From: Clostridiales bacterium | GTDB lineage: Bacteria; Bacillota; Clostridia; Lachnospirales; Lachnospiraceae | Direction of reading: 5' to 3' | Length of the DNA: 64,000 bases | Assembly: GCA_018365455.1 (NCBI GenBank) | Contig: JAGZJZ010000024.1 | Coordinates: 1-64,000 of the forward strand | Part shown: one piece after another, positions 10,181-18,798 of the stretch | Layout of the letters: each line of letters starts with the position of its first letter | How positions within the stretch are numbered: the stretch's first letter is position 1 | Program-made: the position numbers and the translations under genes | The notes under the pieces: generated by a model | Database searches by the model: none | Seen by the model: only the letters and a program-made list of their open reading frames with translations | Told to the model about the DNA's origin: nothing

Positions 10181-11515
10181 CTACATTTCCTCCTGGGGAG
10201 CACATAATACTACTGTATAATCTTCTTCCCCATGGTTCCAGACGGTGAGTTCCATACTGTCCCCAACTTTGTTTCCACTGACGCAAATGCTGCTGTTTAA
10301 GGATTTTGGTACCTGGTTCAGATGAGGGATAGCAACTGTAAAACGCTCCTTTGGACAATGATCCAGCAATATATACAGATCCCTATCTTTTTTCGTATAA
10401 TGAATCTCCGTACCATTTTCAGCAACCTGGGAATGCCTCCTGCTGCAGACGGTTCCATAGATCGCTTCGCCATTTGTTTTCATCCACTGCCCCAGCTTAC
10501 GCAGTCTCTTTTCCTGTTCTGCAGGAATGGTACCGTCAGCCTTTGGACCGATATTAATCAGCAGATTCCCGTTATTGGCTACGGTACTTACCAGCAGACT
10601 GATTAAATCCGCCGTACTGATCAGCTGGTCATCTCCTTCATTTGCATTATATCCAAATGACAATCCCATACCTCTGCACATTTCCCACTTCTCTTCTCTT
10701 ACCGCTTCTCCGTATTTGTATTCTTTTGTTCCATAATCTTTATAGAGTCCGTTAAACCGGTCATTCACCACACCGTCTTCCACCGTATTGTAATAATGGG
10801 ATAATAAATGGGGAAGCATCTCTTCCCCCTGTTTCGGCCACCCGATATCATTCCAGAATACGGAAGGATGATAACGGTCTATTAATTCCATTGCCTGTTT
10901 GTAAGCATAGTCTGCATATTCATGTGTAGGACAGGCTTTATGAAAATTATCTTCTTCCCGGTAAATAGGGTCATGGGCAAATCTCCAGTCGATTATCCCG
11001 GAATAATAAAGTCCCATTTTCAGCCCTTCTTCTCTGACCGCCCTGGTCAGTTCTCCCACGATGTCTCTTTCCGGGCCTTTATGAATGGAGGAGTAATCGG
11101 TATATGCACTCGGGAAAAGACAGAATCCATCATGGTGTTTGGTGACCAGGACAACATATTTTGCACCCGCTTCCCGAAACAGCTCTGCCCAATTGGACGG
11201 TTTCCAGTTTTCAGCCTTCCACATGGGAAGGAAATCTTCATAGGCAAAATCCTTTCCATAGGTCTTCAAATGATGCTCATAGGTTGGTCCCTGTCCTACA
11301 TTCACGGAATTGTAGTACCACTCCGCATAGGGATTATTGCAGAACCACTGCTCATCTCCCGGTACTTCTCCCAGTTCCCATGTCCTTGGGGCGTAAGCAG
11401 GCACGGAATAAATTCCCCAGTGTATAAAAATCCCCAGCTTGCAATCCTGGTACCACTCCGGCAGCTCATGGGTTCTTATGGAGTCCCACGTTCCATCATA
11501 TATTTTCTTCATCAT
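10181..11515 (-). CDS. Alpha-L-fucosidase, GH29, cytoplasmic
   Basis: Retaining exo-fucosidase (444 aa) with the GH29 fold: IFIHWGIYSVPA near the N-terminus, KYVVLVTKHHDGFCLF in the barrel, and Asp223 in VFWNDIGWP as the expected nucleophile. There is no signal peptide, so it probably acts on oligosaccharides imported by the ABC transporter encoded just upstream (31-bp gap). Tandem ATG codons follow an AAGAGGAT ribosome site; the first is taken as start. It shares the strand with the transporter and GH127 genes, which suggests one operon for glycans carrying both fucose and arabinose. The C-terminal beta-sandwich domain is short compared with larger GH29 enzymes. Confidence 0.95.
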   Translation of the reverse strand: MMKKIYDGTWDSIRTHELPEWYQDCKLGIFIHWGIYSVPAYAPRTWELGEVPGDEQWFCNNPYAEWYYNSVNVGQGPTYEHHLKTYGKDFAYEDFLPMWKAENWKPSNWAELFREAGAKYVVLVTKHHDGFCLFPSAYTDYSSIHKGPERDIVGELTRAVREEGLKMGLYYSGIIDWRFAHDPIYREEDNFHKACPTHEYADYAYKQAMELIDRYHPSVFWNDIGWPKQGEEMLPHLLSHYYNTVEDGVVNDRFNGLYKDYGTKEYKYGEAVREEKWEMCRGMGLSFGYNANEGDDQLISTADLISLLVSTVANNGNLLINIGPKADGTIPAEQEKRLRKLGQWMKTNGEAIYGTVCSRRHSQVAENGTEIHYTKKDRDLYILLDHCPKERFTVAIPHLNQVPKSLNSSICVSGNKVGDSMELTVWNHGEEDYTVVLCAPQEEM

Positions 11516-11546
11516 TCATGATCCTCTTACTTTCTGTTTTTGGGAA

Positions 11547-12371
11547 TCAGCCCTTAACTGCTCCTGCCGTCATACCTGCAATAATATATTTCTGAGCAAA
11601 TATGTACACAATTACAACCGGTATGGATACCAATACCATATCCGCACACACCAGGTTCCAGCTGCGGCTGTACTGGCCGTAAAAATTATAAACAGACAGC
11701 GGAAGCGTCCACTTACTGGACGAATTCAGCAGATACATAGGGTACTGGAAATCATTCCATACCCACATAAAATTCAGGATTCCGGTGGTTGCAGTGACCG
11801 GTTTTAACAGTGGAAAGACAATCTGCCAGAAAAGCTTTCCGCCCTTTGATCCGTCGATTACAGCCGCTTCATCTAATTCCCTTGGAATTCCTTTAATAAA
11901 GCTGGAATACAGCATGGTCGAAAACGGTAGATACAGCGCTCCGTAGACAAAGACCATGGATATTCTGGAACCATACAATCCCATATATTTCAGCATCTGA
12001 ATCGTGGGCAGTGCCGCAAACGGTGCTATAATACCAAAAGTCATACATCTTGATATAATCCGGCAGGCTTTTGTATTTCTCCTCACCAGCACATAACTGA
12101 ATACCGATGCCAGTACCAGAACCAGCAGAACGGATAATACGGTAATGAACATACTGTTAAAAAATGCCCGGGGTATTTTTCCCTGTTCCCAAACATCCGC
12201 ATAGTTATCAAATGCCCAGACAGAAGGGAATTTGATATTCAGATAACTGGCTTCCCCTTTTGGCTTAAAAGAAGTAATCAATACCATCAAAAGTGGATAA
12301 ATCACAACGATGCTAAGAAGCCACATCACAATTTCAATCAGTATATCAATTCGTTTTGTCTTCTTACTCAT
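11547..12371 (-). CDS. Sugar ABC transporter permease, MalG/CUT1 type
   Basis: Inner-membrane permease with about six membrane helices and the EAA loop typical of binding-protein-dependent transport (GIPRELDEAAVIDGSKGGKLF) for docking the ATPase. The chosen start is ATG 12371, which overlaps the upstream permease stop as ATGA and has an AGGTGGGAG ribosome site. An upstream GTG at 12386 falls inside that site and is unlikely. No ATPase gene lies nearby, as is usual for CUT1 systems sharing a MsmX-type ATPase. It pairs with the next permease upstream. Confidence 0.94.
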   Translation of the reverse strand: MSKKTKRIDILIEIVMWLLSIVVIYPLLMVLITSFKPKGEASYLNIKFPSVWAFDNYADVWEQGKIPRAFFNSMFITVLSVLLVLVLASVFSYVLVRRNTKACRIISRCMTFGIIAPFAALPTIQMLKYMGLYGSRISMVFVYGALYLPFSTMLYSSFIKGIPRELDEAAVIDGSKGGKLFWQIVFPLLKPVTATTGILNFMWVWNDFQYPMYLLNSSSKWTLPLSVYNFYGQYSRSWNLVCADMVLVSIPVVIVYIFAQKYIIAGMTAGAVKG

Positions 12372-13240
12372 TCTACATTCTCCCACCTTTCGCTGAATTT
12401 CTGATATGCAACCGCTACTATAACAAGGATCACCGTAAAGATCAGATTGATTGCAACCGAATGGGAATAACGTCCCCTTGCCATTTCATTCATCATCAGA
12501 GTCCCAAAAGTCTCCGTATCGTACCCCGGTCCCCCTGAGGTCATAACGTAAACCAGATCAAACATTTTCAGACCGTAGATAAGACTGAATAATATGTTGA
12601 CATTTACAGACGGCATGATCAAAGGAAGGGTAATCTTGCGGAACATCTGCCAGCCCGAAGCACCATCCACTTTTGCCGCCTCTATGTAATCAGAAGATAC
12701 AGACTGCAGCCCCGCCAGCGTGATTACGATTGCATATCCCAGATTCCTCCAGATCTCCGCTACGGAAATCGTAAATATAGCCGGTCCCCGGCTTCCCAGC
12801 CACTGAATGGCAAACTGTTCCAGACCGATGCCGCGAAGCAGGTTATTAATCGTTCCATAACGTGCTTCAAACAAAGCATTAAATATTAGCCCTACAACCA
12901 GCGCAGACAGTATTGCCGGCACAAAATACACGGTACGGATTAGATTTCTGGTTTTTAGTTTCCGGTTTAATATCAGTGCAAATACAAACCCCAAAACCGT
13001 TACGATCACGGTTTTTGCCCCCGCAAATATCAGCGTATTGACAAATGCCGTAGGTACTGTTTTCTCTGTGATAACCTCAATAAAATTCTTGATTCCCACA
13101 AACTTCACGTCACTGACATAGGAACTCCAATCGGTGAATGCATATAGATAGCCGATGGTAGAGGGAAGTATAAAAAACAAACCGAACACAGCCAAAGGTA
13201 CAATCAGCATATAAGTAGGATAGATTTTCTTTGTATTCAT
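12368..13240 (-). CDS. Sugar ABC transporter permease, MalF/UgpA/CUT1 type
   Basis: Six-helix permease (290 aa from ATG 13240) with the conserved cytoplasmic loop YIEAAKVDGASGWQMFRKITLP that contacts the ATPase. Start 13240 is supported by AAAGGAGC five bases upstream; the longer reading lacks a ribosome site. It is the middle gene of the set binding protein, MalF-like, MalG-like, followed by the fucosidase. Substrate is inferred only from context: oligosaccharides containing fucose or arabinose. Confidence 0.94.
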   Translation of the reverse strand: MNTKKIYPTYMLIVPLAVFGLFFILPSTIGYLYAFTDWSSYVSDVKFVGIKNFIEVITEKTVPTAFVNTLIFAGAKTVIVTVLGFVFALILNRKLKTRNLIRTVYFVPAILSALVVGLIFNALFEARYGTINNLLRGIGLEQFAIQWLGSRGPAIFTISVAEIWRNLGYAIVITLAGLQSVSSDYIEAAKVDGASGWQMFRKITLPLIMPSVNVNILFSLIYGLKMFDLVYVMTSGGPGYDTETFGTLMMNEMARGRYSHSVAINLIFTVILVIVAVAYQKFSERWENVE

Positions 13241-13398
13241 AAATGCTCCTTTCAGTACTTCATTCGCAGATGGCACATCTTATAAACGTGCAGATGGCGC
13301 AGACAGCGGGTGCTATATAGTGGCGTATTTGCGCCGGGCGGCTCTAGAACAAGGGCCCGGATACCCCGGGCTCTTCCCTTGCTCTGCCTTAGCCAGCG
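13241..13398 (-). repeat. Intergenic hairpin region with a dispersed GC-rich repeat
   Basis: Gap between the binding-protein gene and the first permease. It contains GGCGTATTTGCGCCGGGCG (13322-13340), which recurs exactly near 32083, and an AAGGGCCCGG/CCCCGGGCTC hairpin. Strong hairpins here usually lower downstream expression relative to the binding protein. Confidence 0.6.
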
Positions 13399-14800
13399 CT
13401 ATTTAAATCCTTCTACCTGCTGTGCGGTTGCCACTTTAATCCGGGCATCATCCATCATTTTCAGACATCCTGCCGCATCTACATTTCCAACCAGCAGTTC
13501 CTGAATACATTTTCCGCCGTCATTCTGTGAAAAACCGATAATTTCCGGATTTGCAATAGACGGTCTGCCAACTTTAGCAACCCAGTCAACTGCCGCATCA
13601 TACTGGGGTGTGGTTTTAATGGTTGTCTGTCCTTTAAAACAAGGTGCTGTTGCAATGCCGTCAAATGCAACATTGTAATTTTCCGGATCAGCCATGAAGT
13701 TAATAAATTCGATCGCTGCATCTACATTCTTGCCGTTTTTATTTGCCAGCATCAGGCTGCAGTTAGGACCTTCGAAAGTTCCATCTTTCGTTGATCCTAC
13801 ATATGCAGGCATGATACCAAAATCATCTGCTTTATAAGTATAGGATTCACTGTCATAGTCTGTATAAAGCCAGGTATCCCAGCCTAACATCATGGCAGCT
13901 TCTCCATTTCCCAATACCTCAGATGCATAATCCCAGGTATCCGTATTATAAGATTTCCCAAAATATCCTTTATCTGCCGATGTTTTATACCAGTTCACCA
14001 TATCGGTCATTTCCGGTATATCTGCGTATTTAATCTGATTTGAATTGATCTTCTTTAAAGTATCTTCATTCTGGAAGATCGGATCCATACCGAACTGGTA
14101 AAGCATTGGCCAGACATCTTTTACCGCCATGTACATAGGTGTAATACCTGCATCCATGAGTTTCTGGCAGGCCTGGTCAAATTCTTCCTGGGTCTTCGGA
14201 ACTTCAATTCCCTGCTCTTCAAATATTTTCTTATTATAGAATGTACCGGACAGAGAGGCTTCCCAGAATGGAAGTCCGTAGACAACGCCGTCACGTTTTG
14301 TCTGAGGCAGTACATTATCCTGAATATCCGAAACCCATGCCTGCCTTCGTAAAGTCCACAAAGTTTTCTTTCGGGTTATAGGCATCCAGTCCATAACCGC
14401 CAAAATGCATAAATAAATCCGGTATATCACCTGTCTGGAATTTTGTCAGCGCCACATTTTCAAAATTATCCGTGTCAATGCCCTGAACATCAATTTTATT
14501 TCCCGTCTTTTCTTCATATAGTTTAAAGATATTCTGCATGAACGGCCTCTGGGTATCTCCTGCATTTCCATAGAGGGTCAAGGTAATGCCGCCTTCTTTT
14601 TTGGCATCCTTGCTCTCTTCCCCTTTGGTCTCCGCTGCTTTTGTACCTTCATCGGTACCTGCCGCTTTTGTTTCCTGCTTTGTCTCTGCCTTTGTTCCTT
14701 CTTTTGTCTCTCCTGTGTTGCCGCCGCATCCTGCCAATAGCGCTGCTGTTATGGAAATTGCGACTGCTGAACATAAAACCTTTGCTTTTTTGTTTCTCAT
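13399..14800 (-). pseudogene. Sugar ABC transporter substrate-binding lipoprotein, frameshifted
   Basis: Two overlapping reading frames make up one extracellular solute-binding protein of family 1. The first frame (14800-14315) has a signal peptide with lipobox LLAGC (Cys25), an E/T/K-rich linker and the N-lobe as far as DFTKA. The rest (WVSDIQDN onward, to 13399) lies in the neighbouring frame. Dropping one G near 14341 gives a continuous protein of about 466 aa, normal for the family. Either the gene is inactivated in this strain or the assembly has an inserted base. The permeases downstream are intact, so the call is uncertain. SD GGGAGGAAA precedes the ATG. Confidence 0.87.
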
Positions 14801-15142
14801 TCTTATTTCCTCCCATTCTTTCGTTTCTTTGTAAATTTATTGTAACAAAAGTTCCCGGAAACTAGAATAGATAAAGGGAAGACTTTATATGGATAATATT
14901 CCTATTTTTAATAATTTGATGGCATATCTTTGTAATATTAACTGCTTTTCTATTATTTTTCAGGGATTCTTATTTGATTTTTGTGAGATTAAGATATGAT
15001 TTTGGAAATATTCGGGTTTTATTGAGAACAATTTAAATAAAGTCTTCAAAAACTGCGGTCATAGTGGTATGATTATCTTAAAAATGCTAAAGATTTGCTG
15101 CTTTATGATGCAAAAAGGATATATGAAAAAGAGGTGTTCCCT
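14801..15142. promoter_or_regulatory. Divergent control region between ABC operon and kinase gene
   Basis: An A/T-rich 342-bp gap holding promoters for both directions. For the plus strand, TTCAAA (15045-15050) and TATGAT (15068-15073) are 17 bases apart. The kinase's partner regulator probably binds here to control the ABC operon, as is common for YesM/YesN pairs (inference). No gene is seen. Confidence 0.5.
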
Positions 15143-16948
15143 ATGATGCAAAAATTGCCCTACCATTATAAGCTATACTTATCCTTCAGTCTGATTATTA
15201 CTATCATTTTATTTGCAAGCGGTACCTTCTTTTTCCAGTATAACAACCGTCTGCTGCAGAACAATCTGCAATCCAACAGTCTGGACTCCCTGAACCTGAT
15301 TCAGTCCAGAATTGAAGATATGCTGGTGAATGTGGACAAGGATCTGGTAACGCTCCATGCCTCTAAGGCATTCACAGACATTGTATTTCACATACCGGAG
15401 ACACCCTATAACTATTTCCTCCAGCATCCCACCATCACTTCTGATGTGGACGGGATCCTGCTGTCTGTGCTGGCTACCACAAAGGCAAATCGCAGCATTC
15501 ATTACATCAGCCGCTATTATGATTACCTGGGGACGCAGATTAACCAGCAGTCTCTGAACTCCAAACCATTGACCAAAGATCAGATTCGGGACATTCCTAC
15601 CGTCCGGGAAGCTCTGACTACGAAAGAATATAAACTCTATTTTCCTCCCCATCCGGATTACTGGTCCTCAGATGCCGCTCTTACACTGACAGTGGCAAGA
15701 CCTATCCGGGATACTTACCATACTTACGGCGTTCTGGAATATAATATCGAAGCCACAGAATTAGAGGAACTGTTAAAGCTGCAAGGCAGCGACGATACTT
15801 ATCAGCTGTTACTGCTGGATGATTCCGGAAAATTACTCTATCACAATATTCCGGACACCACAGAAAGCCAAATCAGAGAACTGTACAAGGGGGAATCCTT
15901 TGAGCAGCCAATTGGCTATTACTATGCAGATAAGAATTCGCTGATGGCATACAGCCATTCGGAGCTAACCGGATGGACAATCCTGATTAAAAGAGATATC
16001 CACACATACACTATGCAGGTGAATTCCATGGCTAAAACCATTATTCTGTCTTACATAGGTGCCTTCATCATATTACTGCTTTTCCTTTTTATAATTACCA
16101 GGAATCTCACCCAGCCCCTGCGCACCCTGCGCAATAATTTGTACCATCTGGAATTAAACCAGGATATTCACCTGGACATCCAGTCCAGCAATAACGAAAT
16201 CGTGGTACTAACAAACGGCATTGAAGAAATCCTGAATAAAATGCGGCTTCAGAATATTCACATTATGGAAATACGTGAACGTGCCGTAAAAGCCCACTTT
16301 GATGCAATGGAAGCCCAGCTGAATCCGCATTTTCTATATAATACCCTGTCTGTCATCGGTGCTTACGGTCTGGAACAGGGCAATACCACCGTTCCTAAAA
16401 TGTGTACGGAGCTGGCTAACCTGCTGCGTTATTCTATCAACTTCAATCATCGGACCGTTCGCCTGAAAGATGAGTTCGATAATATAAAAAGTTATCTCTA
16501 TATTATGAAAATGCGCCATGAACATATGCTGGATTACAGCTGGGATCTGGATCCTGCCCTGGATGATATCAGTGTTCCAAAACTAATTCTGCAGCCCATT
16601 ATAGAAAATTGCTTTCAGCACGGCTTTCAAAATGTACCTCCGGTCTGGAAAATCCATATCCGCTCCTATCGCAGTGATAACCGGTGGATGGTAACTGTTT
16701 CCAACAATGGGCAGACTTTTAATCAGGATAAAATCAACCAGCTGTACAGTCGGTTCGATCAGTTCAAGAAAGCATTTCTGGATGGCAGAGAAGTGGAAAA
16801 TAATCTGGAACAGCAGGGATTTGGGTTGGAAAATACCATTTTACGTCTTACTATTTATTACCGCGGTCTGGAATACTTTCATATCCGTACAGAGGAAGAT
16901 TTGACTACTATTGAAATTGGAGGATTTATTGATGATGAATCAAATTAA
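15143..16948 (+). CDS. YesM-type sensor histidine kinase
   Basis: Membrane kinase (about 601 aa) with an N-terminal helix (about 10-30), an extracellular ligand-sensing region of about 250 residues, a second helix (about 293-316), HAMP, His_kinase with NPHFLYNTLS (His396) and a HATPase domain (ILQPIIENCFQHGF, GFGLENTILRL). ATG 15143 is chosen because AAAGAGGTG lies seven bases upstream; the ATG at 15095 lacks a site. The next gene overlaps its end by 17 bases. It lies divergent to a sugar ABC operon, so it probably detects the same oligosaccharide and controls uptake. Confidence 0.94.
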   Translation: MMQKLPYHYKLYLSFSLIITIILFASGTFFFQYNNRLLQNNLQSNSLDSLNLIQSRIEDMLVNVDKDLVTLHASKAFTDIVFHIPETPYNYFLQHPTITSDVDGILLSVLATTKANRSIHYISRYYDYLGTQINQQSLNSKPLTKDQIRDIPTVREALTTKEYKLYFPPHPDYWSSDAALTLTVARPIRDTYHTYGVLEYNIEATELEELLKLQGSDDTYQLLLLDDSGKLLYHNIPDTTESQIRELYKGESFEQPIGYYYADKNSLMAYSHSELTGWTILIKRDIHTYTMQVNSMAKTIILSYIGAFIILLLFLFIITRNLTQPLRTLRNNLYHLELNQDIHLDIQSSNNEIVVLTNGIEEILNKMRLQNIHIMEIRERAVKAHFDAMEAQLNPHFLYNTLSVIGAYGLEQGNTTVPKMCTELANLLRYSINFNHRTVRLKDEFDNIKSYLYIMKMRHEHMLDYSWDLDPALDDISVPKLILQPIIENCFQHGFQNVPPVWKIHIRSYRSDNRWMVTVSNNGQTFNQDKINQLYSRFDQFKKAFLDGREVENNLEQQGFGLENTILRLTIYYRGLEYFHIRTEEDLTTIEIGGFIDDESN

Positions 16949-18452
16949 GATACTAATTGCCGAGGACGAACCCGCTATATTAAGAGGCATCTGCGCCGCC
17001 ATTTCTATGATATCGGATGACTTTATCATATCCGGCACAGCCTATGACGGAGAAAATGCCCTTAAACTGATTCAGGAACACCATCCCCACATCGTAATCA
17101 CCGATATTAAAATGCCTCTGATGGATGGACTGACCCTGATTGAAGAAGCTAAAAAACGAAATTCCACTGCAAACTTCGTAATTCTAACCGGGTTTGCAGA
17201 ATTTGAATATGCCAAAAAAACAATCACGCTTGGTGTATCCGACTATCTGCTAAAGCCCGTGGACCCGGAAGAATTAGGGAAACTACTAAACGGAATGAAA
17301 CAGGAAATCAACAGTAAAAGTACGCAGATACAAAAAGAATATATCCGTTCCTGCTTTTTCAAAAAGCCCCTTACCGAATATACCTTCAACCCTTTGGCAA
17401 ATTGCAGCCTCCATCTGCTGTTTTCCTATTACGGCTCTATAGTCAATAACACCTATTCTGAATTCAATTTGTCCGGGGAAATTGTGAGAAATCTCGACAC
17501 CTCATTTTTAAACGGCATTTACGAAACATACCACCTTCCGGTTTATTCTTTCCGTGGTAATTACTACAATGAATTTGTCTATGCCATTGTCAGTCCTGCT
17601 GATAAAAAAACTGACATATTCCCTGTAGTGGACGAGATAAGACAAAATGCCCAACAGTCAGATACCTACGTAAATTTTGTTTTATCTGCTGTTGTACACA
17701 GCGGAGAAGAGATCAGACATTTAATGCAGAATGCATACCTGTTCACCTTGTTTCATTTGCCTTTTGGAAAAAACACTTTTTTAATCCAGGATGATACCTT
17801 TACGGCAAAGGATGCCATAGAGATTTCCGGACAAATCGCTGCACTTGCAGCAAAATTCAGACCCGGCATTACTGAAAATGAACTGAAACATATCCTTTCC
17901 GATATGACTGCATGGTGGCGGGAATCGGATACCACACAATTCCAGCTGCTTGCAGATGTACGCCACATAGCAAGTGCCGCCATCCACGTTAGCCCAAATG
18001 CATCCCAGCTTCTCTTCGATCCAACTGAAGTCATTGCCTCATCTGATTCCTACGATGAGTTACTGGAGAACCTCCTGCATGAGCTGACTAAAATATTATT
18101 CCCGGAACACATGCAGCAAAAAAAGTCTTCCTCACAGCTGGTAGATGACATTCGCGCGTACCTGGACAAAAACTTTACACAGCAGATCACCTACAAAGTC
18201 TTCTACGATATCTGGGGCTATAACGAAAAATATATTACAACCCTTTTCAAAGAAGCATTTGGGATCTCACCCAGTAAATACATCACTTCACTGCGCCTGG
18301 AAATGGCTAAAAATATAATGAAAAAAAATCCGCAGATTCTGTTAAAAGATGTTGCGGAACAGACCGGTTACACAGACGCACTTTATTTCAGCAGGGTATT
18401 TAAAAATAATGAAGGAATGTCACCCAGCGCTTTTATACAATCACTGGCGTAA
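16932..18452 (+). CDS. YesN-type response regulator with AraC DNA-binding domain
   Basis: Cytoplasmic regulator (about 506 aa): N-terminal receiver with acidic pocket AEDEP and phosphoacceptor Asp58 (VITDIKMP) plus the KP motif of LLKPVDPEE, an unrecognised middle region, and a C-terminal AraC helix-turn-helix pair (IRAYLDKNFTQQITYKVF to GMSPSAFIQSLA). ATG 16932 follows TTGGAGGA at good spacing and overlaps the kinase end, so the pair is co-translated. Likely target is the divergent ABC/glycosidase operon. Confidence 0.94.
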   Translation: MMNQIKILIAEDEPAILRGICAAISMISDDFIISGTAYDGENALKLIQEHHPHIVITDIKMPLMDGLTLIEEAKKRNSTANFVILTGFAEFEYAKKTITLGVSDYLLKPVDPEELGKLLNGMKQEINSKSTQIQKEYIRSCFFKKPLTEYTFNPLANCSLHLLFSYYGSIVNNTYSEFNLSGEIVRNLDTSFLNGIYETYHLPVYSFRGNYYNEFVYAIVSPADKKTDIFPVVDEIRQNAQQSDTYVNFVLSAVVHSGEEIRHLMQNAYLFTLFHLPFGKNTFLIQDDTFTAKDAIEISGQIAALAAKFRPGITENELKHILSDMTAWWRESDTTQFQLLADVRHIASAAIHVSPNASQLLFDPTEVIASSDSYDELLENLLHELTKILFPEHMQQKKSSSQLVDDIRAYLDKNFTQQITYKVFYDIWGYNEKYITTLFKEAFGISPSKYITSLRLEMAKNIMKKNPQILLKDVAEQTGYTDALYFSRVFKNNEGMSPSAFIQSLA

Positions 18453-18501
18453 TGGTATTGAATAGAATAGAAGTAGAAGAAAATTAAAAAATGAATATAA
18501 T

Positions 18502-18530
18502 TTGACAATGATGCAAAACTCTGATAGAAT
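18502..18530 (+). promoter_or_regulatory. Strong sigma-A promoter for a small RNA
   Basis: TTGACA at 18502-18507 and TAGAAT at 18525-18530 are separated by exactly 17 bases. No ORF with a ribosome site follows; the transcript would start near 18537 and run into the terminator ending near 18626. Confidence 0.75.
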
Positions 18531-18536
18531 ATAGCT

Positions 18537-18626
18537 ATAAAGTGGTGTTGCCGATAAACGGTCAGCCCAATATAGGAATTACTTAAAAAGTGACTTTACC
18601 TTTGGATCGGGGCGGTCACTTTTTTG
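18537..18626 (+). ncRNA. About 90-nt small RNA, type I antitoxin-like
   Basis: Noncoding transcript unit defined by the promoter at 18502-18530 and an intrinsic terminator whose arms AAAGTGAC and GTCACTTTTTT surround a loop from about 18596 to 18614. Its 3' end is antisense to a hydrophobic reading frame on the minus strand that stops inside the terminator. That convergent layout is typical of type I antitoxin RNAs paired with small membrane (holin-like) toxins. The family assignment rests on layout only. Confidence 0.5.
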
Positions 18627-18690
18627 TGTGGTTTATGTATGCTATTAAGATTGTACTGATGATTGCAAGAATTATCAGTACAATGGAAGC
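18616..18690 (-). pseudogene. Remnant of a small membrane toxin ORF
   Basis: The minus strand encodes a 24-residue hydrophobic tail (ASIVLIILAIISTILIAYIN then HTKK) ending in TGA inside the terminator of the facing small RNA. This looks like the single transmembrane helix and Lys-rich end of a Hol_Tox-type toxin. No ATG, GTG or TTG in frame lies upstream before a stop; the 5' part runs into the palindromic element at 18693-18743. Read as a decayed toxin; chance hydrophobicity is possible. Confidence 0.4.
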
Positions 18691-18692
18691 GC

Positions 18693-18743
18693 GAAAGGAA
18701 AGTATTCTTATGATACACGTATCATAAAGATTACTTTCCTTTC
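18693..18743. repeat. Near-perfect 24/25-bp inverted repeat
   Basis: Arms at 18693-18716 and 18719-18743 are complementary except for a one-base insertion and about one mismatch, with a two-base loop. There is no T-run, so it is not a standard terminator. It lies downstream of the alcohol dehydrogenase gene on the minus strand and may protect its 3' end or be a mobile palindromic unit. Confidence 0.7.
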
Positions 18744-18798
18744 ACATTTAAAACAGAGTGCTATATAAAATAATTTACAAAATGTTAATCTTCCCATA

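Noticed and set aside
12371..12386. GTG start for the MalG-type permease
   Set aside because: It lies inside the ribosome site; ATG 12371 overlaps the upstream stop as ATGA.
18636..18728. 30-codon plus-strand frame starting MYAIKIVLMIARIIS
   Set aside because: No ribosome site, hydrophobic stretch is short, and it runs into the palindrome; the minus-strand frame fits a toxin tail better.
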